64,000 nucleotides of DNA from positions 1,151,001-1,215,000 of the forward strand of contig CP126201.1 of the NCBI GenBank assembly GCA_030272155.1. Reading direction: 5' to 3'. Numbering within the stretch: the stretch's first letter is position 1; every line of letters starts with the position of its first letter. This document shows, one piece after another, positions 50,459 through 62,766 of this stretch. This DNA is from Tetradesmus obliquus. Taxonomy: Eukaryota > Chlorophyta > Chlorophyceae > Sphaeropleales > Scenedesmaceae. The notes beneath the pieces were generated by a model. It saw only the letters and a program-made list of their open reading frames with translations. It had not been told where the DNA came from and did not search any database. The position numbers and the translations under genes were made by a program.

Positions 50459-52404
50459 TACAATTCTTGTGGCGTCCGCGTTCCACATTGCGCAGCTGGT
50501 CATCGGCCGCCTGGTGCTGGGAGTGGGAGTGGGACTGGCAACACAGGTGGGCACACCAGTCGCTGCTGCTGCTGCTACTGCTGCTGCTGTTCGTCAGCCC
50601 TGTGCAGACATCAAGCAGAAGTGCTGCATGCCTTGCATGCAGCAACATGTGGCATGGAGTTGCTGCACGCCACGGCTGGTGCCGGAATCTTCTTCTGCTG
50701 CTGCTGCTGCTGCTGCCGCTGCTGCCATGGCTGATGTCTTCGATTGCTCCTGTTGCTGCTGCTGCTGCTGCTGCTGCCGCCAGGCCACGCCGCTGTATTT
50801 GTCTGAGATGGCTCCCTACAACCTGCGTGGCGCGCTCAACATTTTGTTCCAGCTGGCTGTGACCATCGGCATCTTTGCAGCACAGCTGATCAACTACGGC
50901 ACACAGGTGAGATATGCATGGCATATGCATATACATATCCTGCTTCTGTATTTCTTGGTCATGTTTATTGTTTTGCTGAGCTTTTTGTTCCAGCTGGCCG
51001 CCACATCGACATCTTTGTTGCGCAGCTAATCATTTATGGCATACAGGCGGGACGTTAATGGTGACAATGCATACAGCTGGGCTGGGCTTGACGTCCTCTA
51101 CCTGATCAATGAATGCAGTGCTGTTTAAACATGACGTGCCTCGACAGCAAATGTGATACAAATGTGCTGCGGCCTGCAGACCTATTGGTCTGCAACCGTG
51201 GTGTTTTGCTGTGATGTTCCTTTGCCTTGGAGTTTAGTGTATCCTCTGGTTAACCCGTTGCCAGCAGACTTTCCGTGGACTTCGTCTTTGTGGTGCTTTC
51301 AGCCATGCTTGTGGATTGTCAGTGCCAGGCCCTGCTGCCTGCGGCAGAGTGCAGTGCCGTACACACGCATTGCCTCCGTTGCCGCTGCTGCTGCACTCCT
51401 CAACGTTGGTGTGGACACTGCTTGCGCTTGTGATTCAGCAGTCGCACTGGACATAGCACTGGCACTGGGTGTTGCCTCTTCTCCTGCCCATCTTCTGCAC
51501 CCCACACCTTAGAAGTTCTCTTTCTCATCTTCATGCATGAAGATGCATTCAGCGTGCACCTGCAGCACACACAGGAGAGGAGGGCTGACAGCATGGGGTT
51601 CATAACATGTTACTACTGACCTGTGGCGGCTGTCCCTCATCCTGGTTGGTGTGCCCGGGGTAATAACACATATAAACACACTGACATGTTATTTCGTCAT
51701 TGTTTGCCTGGGGCTGGAGGCTGCCCCTCTCCCTGGCTGGTGTTCCTGGGCTGATGCATCATAAATCAACATAAAAATAACACGCCAGTTAACATCAAAT
51801 TGTTATTCTGTTTGTGTGCAGCACATCTATCCATGGGGCTGGCGGCTGTCCCTGGCCCTTGCCGGCGTGCCTGGCCTGATGCTGTTCCTGGGAGCACTGG
51901 TGCTGCCCGACACACCAAACTCCCTCATCGAGCGCGGTGAGTATGCTGGCACAGCTTGCTTTGGTGTCTTGCTTTGCAGCAGCAGCAGCAGCAGCAGCAG
52001 CAGGGTGCTTGACCAGTCTCAGTATGCAGTACTTCAGGGTGTGTTGTGTCCCTGGGAACCCTGGTGCTGCCTGACACGCCCAACTCCCTCACTGAGCGCG
52101 GTAAGCACTCCGCTCGATGAGCAGTAGACACAGCTTGTATGAGGGCCTTGTCACCAGGCAGCAGCATAAGTGAAAACAAGATGCTGGACAACCGGTAGGC
52201 AGGCAGCAGTACGGCAAGCCATGTTCAGCGGGTGAGACTGGCATGCTGGCCTCGAGGAGGTTTGCTTGGGACTGCTTCCATGTGTCAGCAGCACCTGTAA
52301 CATTGTGCCTGCCTCGCATGCTGCTTCGTGCTGCGTTGAATGCTTCTGCAGGCAAGCTGGAGCAGGGCGAGAAGGTGCTGCAGAGGATCCGCGGCGTTGA
52401 AGGT

Positions 52405-52459
<55 letters not shown>

Positions 52460-54605
52460 GCTGTCCCTGCTAGCAGGGACGGGGTCGGTAGGGTGGCATG
52501 CTACCCATTTTGTACCTGCAGGACTACACTATTGTGCTGCTGCCCAGCTCGATGACAACAGCAGCTGCAACGGCAGCTGCAATGTGCCCTTGTGACCTGC
52601 TACCCAAACAACACGTCAGTAACATTTAATTTTTGTTATACTCTGCAGATGTGACGGTTGAGCTGGAGGACATCGTGGATGCTGTCAACGTGTCTCGCAC
52701 CATCGTCAACCCCTGGGCGACAATCCTGCGCCGCCGCTACCGCCCTCAGCTGGTCATCTCCATCCTGATCCCCACCTTCCAGCAGTGGGTTGGCATTAAT
52801 GTGAGTGCGCGTGGAGTTGTGCTTTTAACTTGTTATCTGAGGTATTAAATTTGTCCAGCAGCTACAGGTCGCAGCTGGTCATTTCCATCCTGATCCCCAC
52901 CTTCCAGCAGTGGGTGGGAATCAATGTGAGTGCACGTGGAGTTGTGCTTTTAACTTGTTATCTCAGGTATTGAAATTGTCCAGCAGCTACAGGTCGCAGC
53001 TGGTCATCTCCATTCTCATTCCCACTTTCCAGCAGTGGGTGGGAATGAACGTGAGTTGAACGGTGTGGCATCACTCAAGACATTCACCTATGTCATGGTT
53101 ATGCTGGTTTCACCTACGTCATGGTCAGGCTGGGCAGAACGCAATGTGTTAGCTTGCACGCATTAAGCACAACGTGAGTTGAATGGTGTCGGTTCACTCG
53201 CAATAATTCACCCACGTCATGGTTAGGCTGGGCAGAACGCAATGTGTTGGCTTGCACACATTAAGCACCACGTGAGTTGAATGGTGTCGGTTCACTCGCA
53301 ATAATTCACCTACGGCATGGTCAGGCTGGGCAGAAACTGCACTGTGTTGGCTTGCATTCATCTCACTGTTCAAACATAAGCTGGCAGCTTGTGAAGTGTG
53401 CTGGGGATGGGCATATGAGCATCTCTACTCTGCTTCCAAAGGCTGACTGGCTGCACCCTTGTGTTCCTGCTTTGTGTCTTGCAGGCCATCATCTTCTACG
53501 CACCACGTGAGTTGGCTGCTGGGTAGTAGTTTGGACATGTGATCAGCCAGTCAGCCTGGACAGCTCACCGCAATATGACAGTGCAAATGGAGCCACAGCA
53601 GCAATCTACATGCAGCACTTCTGGTTATAATCTGTTCAAAGAGCAGAGTGGTTGGCCTGGACTGGAATGTACATGTGCTGCAGGCAGGACAGCTTCAGCA
53701 TGTTGTGCATAGCGCTGCTGGTTACTGTATGCCCTGTCTGCTGCACTCCTCTGTAGCTGTGCATTGCCCACTTCACCATTATATAATCTTTGTTGTCTCC
53801 TGCAGCTCATGCCCCATGCTCCTGCCGTTGACCTTGTCTGCTTCACTGCCTCTTCCTATGCTGCTGTTTTCTTCATCTCTTTTTGCAGAGCTGTTCCAGA
53901 CCACTGGCTCCGGTGCCAACGCGGCTCTGCTCAACACGGTCATCATCGGCGCAGTTAACGTGGCCTGCACAGTGGTGGCCATCCTGGTGGTCGACAGGTG
54001 CGCAGTGTTGTTACATTGTATGTAAAGCAGAACAGCGCGGGGTCTAAGTGGCCAGCACAGTGGTGGTCATCCTGGTGGTCGACAGGTGCGCAGTGTTGTT
54101 ACATTGTATGTAAAGCAGAACAGCGCGGGGTCTAAGTGGCCGGCACAGTGGTGGTCATCCTGGTGGTCGACAGGTGGGTGGGCCGTGTTGCAGCATTCAT
54201 GGATCATATGATCAATGCATTGTGGAGAGAGGATTTTGGGGGGAGAGAAAAGAGATCACTTTTGGAGAAAGAGAAAAATTCATTAGAGAATATTGATGCT
54301 TGCTCCATTGCATGTGCATGGCGCAGTCAATGTGGCTTGCACAGTAGCGGCCAACTTGGTGGTGGACAGGTGTGGGAGTGGACAGTAAATTCTCCCTCTC
54401 TTCGCGTGGATGCATTGTGCAGGGACTGCCCAGCACAGCAGCTGCAGCGCGGCACATCCTGCTGCTGCCGCCCTTACTGCTTCTGGCACTGTTTGTTACG
54501 CTGTCTTTTTGCAACATGTCTGCTGCTGCTGACATTTGATCAAGTGTATGACGCTGCCGCCGCTGCTGGTGCTGCTGGTGGTGCTGCTGCTGCTGCTGGT
54601 GGTGG

Positions 54606-54644
<39 letters not shown>

Positions 54645-57112
54645 AGGTTTGGCCGCAAGTTCTTGCTCATTGAGGGCGGTATCCAACTGGTTGCCTGCGA
54701 GTTCATCGTTGGCGCGCTGATTGCCTCTAGCCTTGGGACTAGCGGCGTTGGCACGATTGAAACACCCAAGGCGAATGCGATGATTGCTTTCATCTGCATC
54801 TACATCGCAGGCTTTGCTTGGTCCTGGTGAGTCATCTCATTTCCATGTCAGCAACAATGCGTGTCACCATGTCATCAACAATGTGGTGGGTGCTGTGTTT
54901 GCGCTCACGTACATGCACGTTGTTTGCTGTACGTGCTCTGCGTGAGTAATTGTAATTTGTTGTGTCTGGGGTATGTTGCGCACGTGGTGCTGGTGACAGG
55001 GTGTAGGATGCTCTGTCTACAATGCATGGCAGTGCCCCACACCCTCTCACCGGCAGTACGCAGTGGCCACAGTCATAACTTGCATTATGTTACAAACTGC
55101 ACTCAATCAGGGAGTGGGAATCCCAATCAGGAGCCAACGAGAGACTCATAGGGAGTCGAGCGGCGGCCAATAACATGAGGTTACACCAAAGTCAGGAAGC
55201 TGTGAATGTTGACGCCCATCCTCCCTCTGCTGCTCACTTTGCTGAGCACGCTGCTGGTCATGTATGTATAGCTGCGCTGCCCTGTTCATCATATTGGTTT
55301 GTAACGTATGTTATATAACACAATGTGTATGTCTCTGCAGGGGCCCTCTGGGATGGCTGGTGCCTTCTGAAATCCAGCCTCTGGAGACACGTGCAGCAGG
55401 TGGGCGGCTGGCACACTAGCCAACAGCAATATCATGCTGACACACTAGCCAACAGAGATGACATGCTGACACACTAGCCAACAGAGATGATGTGATGGCA
55501 CACTAGCCAACAGAGATGACATGCTGGCACACTAGCCAACAGAAACAACATGCAGAGCTACGCACAGGCAGTGGTCGCTGTTTATCTGTCTGGACAGGAC
55601 CTGGCCGTGTGTGCACGGCCTACACTGGTGTTACGCTGTGTGCGCGCGCTGCATCTGTGGCTGTGAGCAGCCAGAGAGTAATCTGTCATGTTGAACAGCA
55701 GCTGGTCGTTGACCAGTGCACGCACAGCGAGCATTCGATCAACTGTAGTCTTGTGCACCGACATGCCGCTGCCGCCGCCGCTGCTGCTGCTGCTGCTGCT
55801 GCTGTGCTGCAGGTACTGGCGTGAACACCTTCTTCAACCTGCTGATGACCTTTGTGGTGGGCCAGACTTTCCTCTCCATGCTGTGCGCCTTGAAGTTCGG
55901 GGTGAGTGGTCACACTAGTAATAATAGTGACACAGGGGTCAGGTCGAGTTAACATCAGTGACGCTAGGCTTATGGTGCGCCAGACCTTCCTCTCCATGCT
56001 GTGCGCCATGAAGTTCGGGGTGAGTGGTGACACTAGCAATAATAGTGACACAGGGGTCAGGTCGAGTTAACATCAGTGACACTAGGCTTATGGTGGGCCA
56101 GACCTTCCTCTCCATGCTGTGCGCGATGAAGGTCGGGGTGAGTGGTGACACTAGTAATAATAGGTTGGGAATGGTGACACAGGGGTCAGGTCGATTTAAC
56201 ATCAGTGACACTAGGCTTATGGTGGGCCAGACCTTCCTCTCTATGCTGTGCGCGATGAAGGTCAGCGTGAGTGGTCACAAGTGACACTGGACTGTCACGG
56301 GTGACAATAGTGACACTGGGCTGGGACGGGTGACACTAGTGAAGTCATGTGGTGGCACACACCATGTCGTGCTGCCTGAAGTTCAGGGTGAATTGTCACA
56401 GGTGAATTGCATGCAGGCCATTGACGGCCATTGAGATGCCGCTGTCATATATTGCGCCATGATGTACAGGCTTGGCAGCATGAAGAACTGCTGCTGCTGC
56501 TGCCGCCGGGTCTTCTTCTTCTTTGGCAGCATCGGCCTCATCGTGATCCTCTTTTCAATCTTTTTCATTCCAGAGACCAAAGTCAACATGACAGTGATCA
56601 TGTTGTTATTATTGTTGCTGCTGCTTCTGCTGCTGCTGCCAGGTGTTCTTCTTCTTCGGCGGCATTGGTCTCATCGCCATCCTCTTCGCCATCTTCTTCA
56701 TCCCAGAAATCGACAGTGACACCCACACTGACATAAGGGTGCTTCTGATCTCATTTACCCACAGGTGTTCTTCTTCTTCGGCGGCATTGGGCTCATCGCC
56801 ATCCTCTTCGCAATCTTCTTCATCCCCGAGACCAAGAACGTGCCCATCGAAGAAATCGAGGAGCTGGTCGTGCACCGCCACTGGTTCTGGCGCCGCGTGG
56901 TGGCCGGAACAAAGGCCCCAGTCAATGCGCTGCGCTCAGGCAGTAGCATTGTGCAGATCCAGAGGGATGCAGCAGGCCGATCTAGGCTGTCTATGGTCAA
57001 TCCGGAGCAGGCCAAGCAGCTGGGAGCGCTGGATATGACCGGGGACACTGCCGCGCCGCGCAGCTACAGCGCGATGGGGCAGCGCCCTGATGTGGAGCAG
57101 CTGCGCCACTAA
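48356..57112 (+). CDS. Hexose/H+ symporter of the HUP/STP family (MFS)
   Basis: Exons: 48356-48474, 48809-48869, 49228-49272, 49782-49920, 50458-50546, 50784-50906, 51822-51936, 52352-52402, 52649-52800, 53485-53506, 53889-53997, 54647-54826, 55341-55399, 55813-55901, 56765-57112. All GT-AG, phases agree; 1701 nt gives 566 aa. Twelve hydrophobic segments are expected. Landmarks in order: [15 protein letters not shown] after TM1, [10 protein letters not shown] in loop 2-3, [39 protein letters not shown], a central loop, [20 protein letters not shown] with [47 protein letters not shown], and [12 protein letters not shown] at the end of TM12. This order matches Chlorella HUP1 and plant STP proteins, which import hexoses with protons at the plasma membrane. 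Exon 10 is only 22 nt. A long hydrophilic C-tail ends DVEQLRH. Confidence 0.93.
49088..49195 (+). repeat. Hexanucleotide (GCTGCC)n tract
   Basis: About seventeen GCTGCC units lie in intron 2 of the hexose transporter. They pass into CTG triplets and lead to the acceptor of the 15-codon exon 3 at 49228. Confidence 0.93.
49658..50350 (+). repeat. Copies of hexose transporter exon 4 edges
   Basis: A 5'-edge copy (AACGACCAAATCCTGCAACT) lies at about 49661-49705. Downstream of exon 4 (49782-49920), copies of [20 protein letters not shown] recur at about 49993-50062, 50139-50205 and 50279-50340. They degrade with distance. Confidence 0.85.
50930..52115 (+). repeat. Copies of hexose transporter exons 6 and 7 edges
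   Basis: A poor copy of the exon 6 end (FQLAATSTS region) lies at about 50975-51050. Upstream of exon 7, its start is imperfectly copied near 51620-51660 and 51712-51760. Downstream, its end is copied at 52030-52101 (GCTGCCTGACACGCCCAACT ... GAGCGCG/GTAAGC). Confidence 0.7.
52861..53380 (+). repeat. Copies of hexose transporter exon 9 3' edge and a following intronic triplication
   Basis: [16 protein letters not shown] is recopied at about 52870-52926 and 52994-53049; the first ends AAT/GTGAGT and the second AAC/GTGAGT. From 53050, an intron segment (GTGAGTTGAATGGTGTCGG, TAATTCACC, GGCTGGGCAGAA) repeats about three times at ~110-bp spacing. Confidence 0.87.
54030..54380 (+). repeat. Copies of hexose transporter exon 11 3' edge
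   Basis: GTGGTCATCCTGGTGGTCGA followed by CAG/GTGCGC is repeated at about 54050-54086. It recurs at about 54138-54174 with a GTGGGT donor, after an identical 90-bp intron block. A poorer copy of NVACTV lies near 54325-54370. Confidence 0.88.
55411..55555 (+). repeat. Minisatellite of ~29-31-bp units
   Basis: CACACTAGCCAACAG followed by a variable GATGACATGCTG-type stretch repeats five times in the intron after exon 13 of the hexose transporter. Confidence 0.88.
55978..56270 (+). repeat. Three copies of hexose transporter exon 14 3' edge
   Basis: Copies of [14 protein letters not shown]-type coding end at about 56020, 56138 and 56266, at ~118-128-bp spacing. The first two are followed by GTGAGT and the third by GTGAGT after GTCAGC. 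From the internal CAG to the donor the first copy is 36 nt and could enter in frame. Intron text with TAATAATAGTGACAC is duplicated along with them. Confidence 0.88.
56485..56715 (+). repeat. Two copies of the hexose transporter last-exon 5' edge
   Basis: Before the real last exon at 56765, copies of [15 protein letters not shown] occur at about 56510-56585 ([20 protein letters not shown]) and 56643-56712 (continuing to FFIPEI). The second has a CTGCCAG acceptor. Confidence 0.88.
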
Positions 57113-57300
57113 GCGCGAAACTTGTGGCTGGTGCGGGCTGTGAGTCAGCTGCTGCAGCGGCTTGTGGCTGCTGCTGTTTACATGCAGCTGGGTGTGCTGG
57201 ATGTGACTGGGGACACTGCCGCATCGCGCAGCTACAGCGCGATGGGGCAGCGCCCTGATGTGGAGCAGCTGCGCAGCACCTATGTATCTGGCTTCTGGCA
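57113..57300 (+). repeat. Post-stop copy of the hexose transporter 3' end
   Basis: 57185-57275 repeats the end of the last exon ([26 protein letters not shown]) after the stop at 57110-57112, but without the stop codon itself. Confidence 0.9.
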
Positions 57301-59551
57301 GCTGCAGATACTATTCGGTTTGTCTCACAGGTGTGTTCAGGCTTTGCCTGACATGTGTGAACCTACGTGTCGGTTCAGTGCGACACGACCCCATGTCAGA
57401 GGTGTAAGGGCCCCCGTGTAAACACGAGCCCCAGCAACTGAGACGTAAGGTGCAGGGGGCATGTGGGGGCTGCTTGGGGGCCCCTGGGAGCGCTAATATA
57501 CTGCTATGCATGCTGGTTGAGAAGGTGCACCAGCAGCTTGTTTTGTATCTGCTGCTGGCATGTTGGGCCCTAACAGCCGAGGCTTGGGGGTGTCTGCACG
57601 TATGCAGCAATGCATTGGCGTGGTTGTTTTTGTCTACATTGGCTTGTTGAAGTGAGCGTGTGCTGAACTTTTGGGCCCCCGGGGCGGTTGCTGCAATGAC
57701 TGTCTATGTGCTGGCAGCAATGACCTGTCGTTATAGTTGTCAGTGCGATTCAGTGACAGGAGCAGCAGATCCTGTTTGCAACTGCATTGTTAATGCGGAG
57801 GCGTTGGTTGGCTTTGAGCAGTGGTGGTCTGTCGGACCCATATGTACATGATCCAGGTGCCATGTTGCACAGTCGAGGTAGTGTAGCGCATCTGCACACA
57901 TGCATGCTGCTAGTTGCAGGCATGCATGGCCGCAGCAGTACCATATATATAATATATTGGCAAGGGCCTTGTTGAGGATATCTGCGGCTTGTTTGACTTG
58001 ATGCTTGTCAGCAAACGCGGGATGGTCAGGCTGCTGTTTGCTTCAACTGAGCAGACAATGCTGCTCCGCATGCAGCTTGGCAGTTGTGCTGGTTGGCAGC
58101 TTGAATTGTTGGGCACGGTGTATGTCGAGGTGTGTAGTGGTTGAGTTTGGACCAGCAGCTTTGCGTTGTTTTGCATGTAGACAACGCAGCTTAGCAGGGT
58201 GGTTGGTGGAACTGCTGCTTTGGCAAACCAATGGCAAATAAGTTTTTCAAACTCGGTGTGGGCTCGTCTTTCACACATGGTTTTGACATCAGCGGAGTAT
58301 GCTTGCTGTGGTTGTCGCCAGCCTGGCTAGTGTTGCCTTTGACCCCGCAGGGGATGTTACATTGTGCACCCCTGTTTTGTTGCAACACTTGAGGCGTACT
58401 TCTGCCACCTCGCCTGCTCACTCTGCAGCGTGATACTGCGCAATTTTGCATGCGTGCATGCATGCGCATTTGCATAGGCGCATGCTTGGTGTACGTGCAG
58501 TGAGTTTTTGCTTAGGCTGGCGCCTGAGGTTTGATTGAAACGAGCTTAGTATGTGACACCGGTTGCTCGACTTATGACAGTAGCCATGCTGTGGCCTCAT
58601 ATGGTGCGTTGACAGCGTCTTGTGTTGACGTATCACTGCTTGCATGCACATTGTGGCATTGTGGTATACAGACTATCCTGAAGGTGCATGATTGCCTGCA
58701 TACTACTAGTTAGTAATGCATGCTTGGTAGTGGGTGGATTGGGAAACAGCATGATCCTTGCTCAGTTGTCAAGGAATGCATGGGGCAGGCGTGGGTAAAA
58801 TCACAGTGCTTTGAACCCCTCAAGCTCGAGCGAGAAAGACTCTTTGTGTGGCAGCTGCCAGTTGCAGATGTGCGATGGGTATGGCGTTGCAGCAGTGCTC
58901 AGCACATCAGGGGAGTCAGCATGATGGGTGGGTTGAGTTTGCCTATACCCTGTTGGACCGGCATGTTGGGGGGGTTTAAGGGGGGTTGTTGGTTGTACTG
59001 TGGAGCAGCCTGGTGAGGAGGCTCAACAGGTGGTGATTGGCGGAGACCAGAATGAAGTGTCTGCTGTCCAATAACATTAATGTAACATTAATGTAACACA
59101 TGCTAATCTCGAAATGTGAGACTAATGGCATTAGTCCGAAGTTGCAATGGGGAATGGTGCCATCAAATGGGCATCTCTGCTGGCAGCAGACATGATGCAG
59201 GAGATTCTCAGCGCCTCAGCAGCAGAGGTGAGATGGTTTTAACAACGCAACGCATCCGCACGCTGCCCAGCATCCTCATCAAGTTGCGATTCACACACAG
59301 CAACATTTACGTCATCTGCCCGCACTGCCCAGTAAGCTGCTCCTGAAGCTTCAGCATGGCTGGCTCGTGGCTTGAGGAGCCTTAGGGCTGAGGCTACCAG
59401 CTGCCAGCTACTGTAGTGGTTACAGCTGCCACAGATCATGCTGTAGTGGTGCACCACCATGATTGAGCAACCGTACCTGCAGAACTGCCATGAGCCAGCA
59501 CAGTAAAGACAGGGCAGTCACATGTGGGTGTTGGCACCACTTTAGATGGCA

Positions 59552-59855
59552 TAGAGCTGCAGCGCAATGAACACACGATCTGAAGCATGTAAACAAGCGA
59601 GAGAGCATTGCGTCAACATCTCAAACAGCCTCACTGCATGATGACGACACAGCACTTCACAATGCCAATGCAGGCCCACATGAATTGCCCCGCATATGCA
59701 TGCAGCAGATGAACCGTTGGCGATGTGATCACATGTACTCGACGAGCTCTGCGTGTGAATGAGAACGCTCGACTGCACATCAATTATGCACAGCATCCAG
59801 CACACCGCACCGCAGCCGCCGCAGTATGGCGGCAGCCACTGCATGGCAAGCTCTT
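59552..59855 (-). mobile_element. Dispersed repeat, copy B (inverted relative to copy A)
   Basis: The minus strand reads CAGTGGCTGCCGCCATACTG and later GTGGGCCTGCATTGGCATTG, parallel to 47208-47440. A ~70-base insertion is present here or was deleted there. Similarity extends in pieces to 60050-60130, but in a different order from copy A. Confidence 0.55.
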
Positions 59856-60532
59856 TTGCAGTACCTGCCCTTCCGCCTCCCGCAGTCCACTGGCCGCCCA
59901 CATGAAGCCTCAACCTGCAAAATGCACACACACCTGCTCCCCCCATCTAGAGCTGCCTCAAGGTACAGTACACCTGACCCGGCAGCTCTTGGCCGCACCG
60001 TTACAAGCTGCAAAATGCACACACACCTGCTCCGCCTATCTAGTGTTGTATCCACCAAACAGTCCGCATCAACACATCATATGGACGAACCTGTACATGT
60101 TCACACCGCAGGGTGCTGGCGTCACATAGTGTGGTACAACAGACTCATAAGCAATGCATGTACAGCAACTGCCTAAGTAGCAGCCCATGTGCAAGATGAA
60201 CCCCCATGCAGGCCCCCAGAACACCTCACGCACATACACAGATGCTGTATAGTACTCCGAGGTCTCAAGTGTAACATCCCCGTGATGCCCTGTTTGTATC
60301 TTCTGATTGCATGGAATCCCACATACCTACAACAGCCAGCTGCTGCAACCAGCCAGCAAGCCGCCTATACGCCCTGCACCCTTGCAGCAAGGCAGTTGAT
60401 TAAAGCAGTAGCATGTACTGCACAAAGGCACTCGAAGTTGCACACTGTACACACCAAACATCCAATTTGTTGCAACCTGTCTGTCAACACCAAGCGCTAC
60501 CAGCAGCCGCCAGTCCTGATATAGCACTACCG

Positions 60533-60622
60533 CAGCCCAGCCCAGCCCAGCCCAGCACAGCACAGCACAGCCCAGCACAGCACAGCACAGCACAGCACAG
60601 CACAGCACAGCACAGCACAGCA
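60533..60622 (+). repeat. Pentanucleotide microsatellite (CAGCA/CAGCC)n
   Basis: About 18 units of CAGCC then CAGCA follow one another with almost no interruption. Confidence 0.96.
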
Positions 60623-61048
60623 ACAGCAGCAGCTGTCGGGCTGCATGTGACAGCTGGCTGCATGTGACAGCAGCTAAAACAGCTGAACGCGGGGCACAAG
60701 GTTGGAGCTGAAAACTCTTCACATCAGGTCTAGAGCCCCTTCTGCACCCAAAGAGCAGCTGCATACAATGTGTAATGCATTTGTATGGCAAGCAACACAG
60801 CAACTATTGACCTGTACATCAATGCACCTGTGACCAACCAGCCATGCCACAGCTGCCTGTAATCAACAAGGACCCGGCTGTTGAATCTCAAAGATATAAG
60901 CTGCCAAAACCCACCACATGTGCTGCAAACACCCAAATTTCCTCACTATGGCTGTAGCGTGATGCTCTCATTGTGCGGGGATCAGCACGGTGCATCCTTG
61001 CACACTGCAACCACCCCACCTGCCATGCAGCCATACTGTGCGTGACAG

Positions 61049-61268
61049 GATCGCAGATGCATCCCACTACGATCGCAGATGTTTCTGACTAGGATCGCAG
61101 GTGCATCCCACTAGGATCGCAGATGTTTCCCACTAGGATCGCAGATGCATCCCACTAGGATCGCAGGTGCATCCCACTAGGATCGCAGATGCATCCCACT
61201 AGGATCGCAGATGTTTCCCACAAGGATCGCAGATGCATCCCTCTAGGATCGCTGATGCATCCCGCTAT
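61049..61268 (+). repeat. Ten 22-bp minisatellite units
   Basis: GATCGCAGATGCATCCCACT plus AG repeats at exact 22-bp steps from 61049 to 61247. The variable core alternates between GCATCCC and GTTTCCC. Confidence 0.96.
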
Positions 61269-61639
61269 GCATTGACCTTGATGTGTCTCATACTGTCTAA
61301 GTTGGTGCCAGGACCCACATGCAACTATCCTCTCCAATTAACTGAGACCCGCCATGCTGCAATGCAGTTGATAACCACCCAGCATGCACACACACTCGCC
61401 TTGCGGCCGGCTCAACCCAATATCCCAAACCCCTTGTGACTATCCTCTCATACACGTAAGTGACCGCTAGCATGATGCTGCAATGCAGTTGTATGTATGC
61501 GGCTGGCAGAACGTAATATTCCAAAAGAATGCCTTGCAGATGCCCCCAAGGTGCCAAAAACCAATATTCCCAAAGCCCCTGCTGATCAAGCAGCAGCCCA
61601 CACCTGCGCCTGCAGCTGCTTTGAAGCAATATGTGATTC

Positions 61640-61815
61640 AGATGCAGATGCCTCTGTTGGCTTGCTTGCTGCAGCCAGATGCAGCTGCCTCTTTTGGCTG
61701 GCCTGCTGCAGCCAGATGCAGCTGCCTCTGTTGGCTGGCCTGCTGCAGCCAGATGCAGCTGCCTCTGTTGGCGCGCCTGCTGCAGCCAGATGCAGCTGCC
61801 TCTGTTGGCAAACCT
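61640..61815 (+). repeat. 37-bp minisatellite, four to five units
   Basis: GCCAGATGCAGCTGCCTCTG followed by TTGGCTGGCCTGCTGCA begins at 61674, 61711, 61748 and 61785, with a poorer unit before. Each unit contains CTGCTGCAG. Confidence 0.93.
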
Positions 61816-62016
61816 GCTGCATCACGCCACCTGTGACTACCCCACCACCAAGCATGGCTCGCCCGCGCATTTCCACAGGTACAGCCGCTGAGGATGCGGC
61901 TCCATGCAACTGCTTTTGTTGTGGCGTGCCTGCAGCGTGGCGCCGCGCCTCACAACCTTTCAGAGCCAGAGCCAGCTTCAGCCCTGCTTACATGTGGTGA
62001 ATTAAAAACTACCCCT

Positions 62017-62699
62017 TTATAACCTCACCACTCTCGAAGCAGTAGTGACACCGCCTGAGGCAGTGTAACTGCCTGAGCTGTCGCTGTAAGCCAGGTTTGT
62101 GATGGTGGCGATGCACGTGAATGGCCCGGTGCTGGGCACCTTGCTTGAAGTCGAGGTGTACAATCCGGTTAATGCTGTAGTGCCTGATGTCGTGCTCGCA
62201 AAGGTAGTTACTGTGGGATTGGATGTCCAGGATACAGAGACAGCGGCGCCATTGACTGGTCCAGTGACACCATTCGCGTAGTTGATCTGCACCTGTGCGC
62301 TGCATCTGTTGTTGTTGCTGTTCAAGCTGACACTGATGAAGGGGCTGATGAGCAGGAGGGGCTTGGGGCTGTAAGGCAGCAGGTGGTTGCCAAGCGGCCA
62401 GACAGGGCAGAGTGACAAAATAACACATTAGATAACATGTTGTTGTTCAAAGCTGACATGTATTAAGGGGCTGATGAGCAGGAGGGGCTTGGGGGTGGGT
62501 GAGCGTGAGGGCATGTTGTGAGGCAGCAGGTGGTTGTCAAGCGGCCGGGCAGGGCAGAGTGACAAATTAACATGTTACATAACATGTTGAGGGCGGTATC
62601 ATCAGCGGGGCAGGGAGGGGCGGCTGTTTGCAAGTGGCAGCATCAGCAGCTGACAACCTCGGCATCAAATAGTGCAGCCCAGGCATTAGCCACAATTGA

Positions 62700-62766
<67 letters not shown>

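Larger units (their letters stand above)
57301..62016. other. Intergenic 4.7 kb with minisatellites and a dispersed repeat
   Basis: No gene was recognised on either strand. TGTAA, a possible algal poly(A) signal, occurs at 57403 and 57418, about 300 bases past the transporter stop. The rest contains the repeats listed separately and AT-rich stretches, such as TATATATAATATATTGG near 57942. Confidence 0.5.

Noticed and set aside
61049-61268. CRISPR array
   Set aside because: Units are contiguous 22-mers without spacers, and the DNA is eukaryotic.
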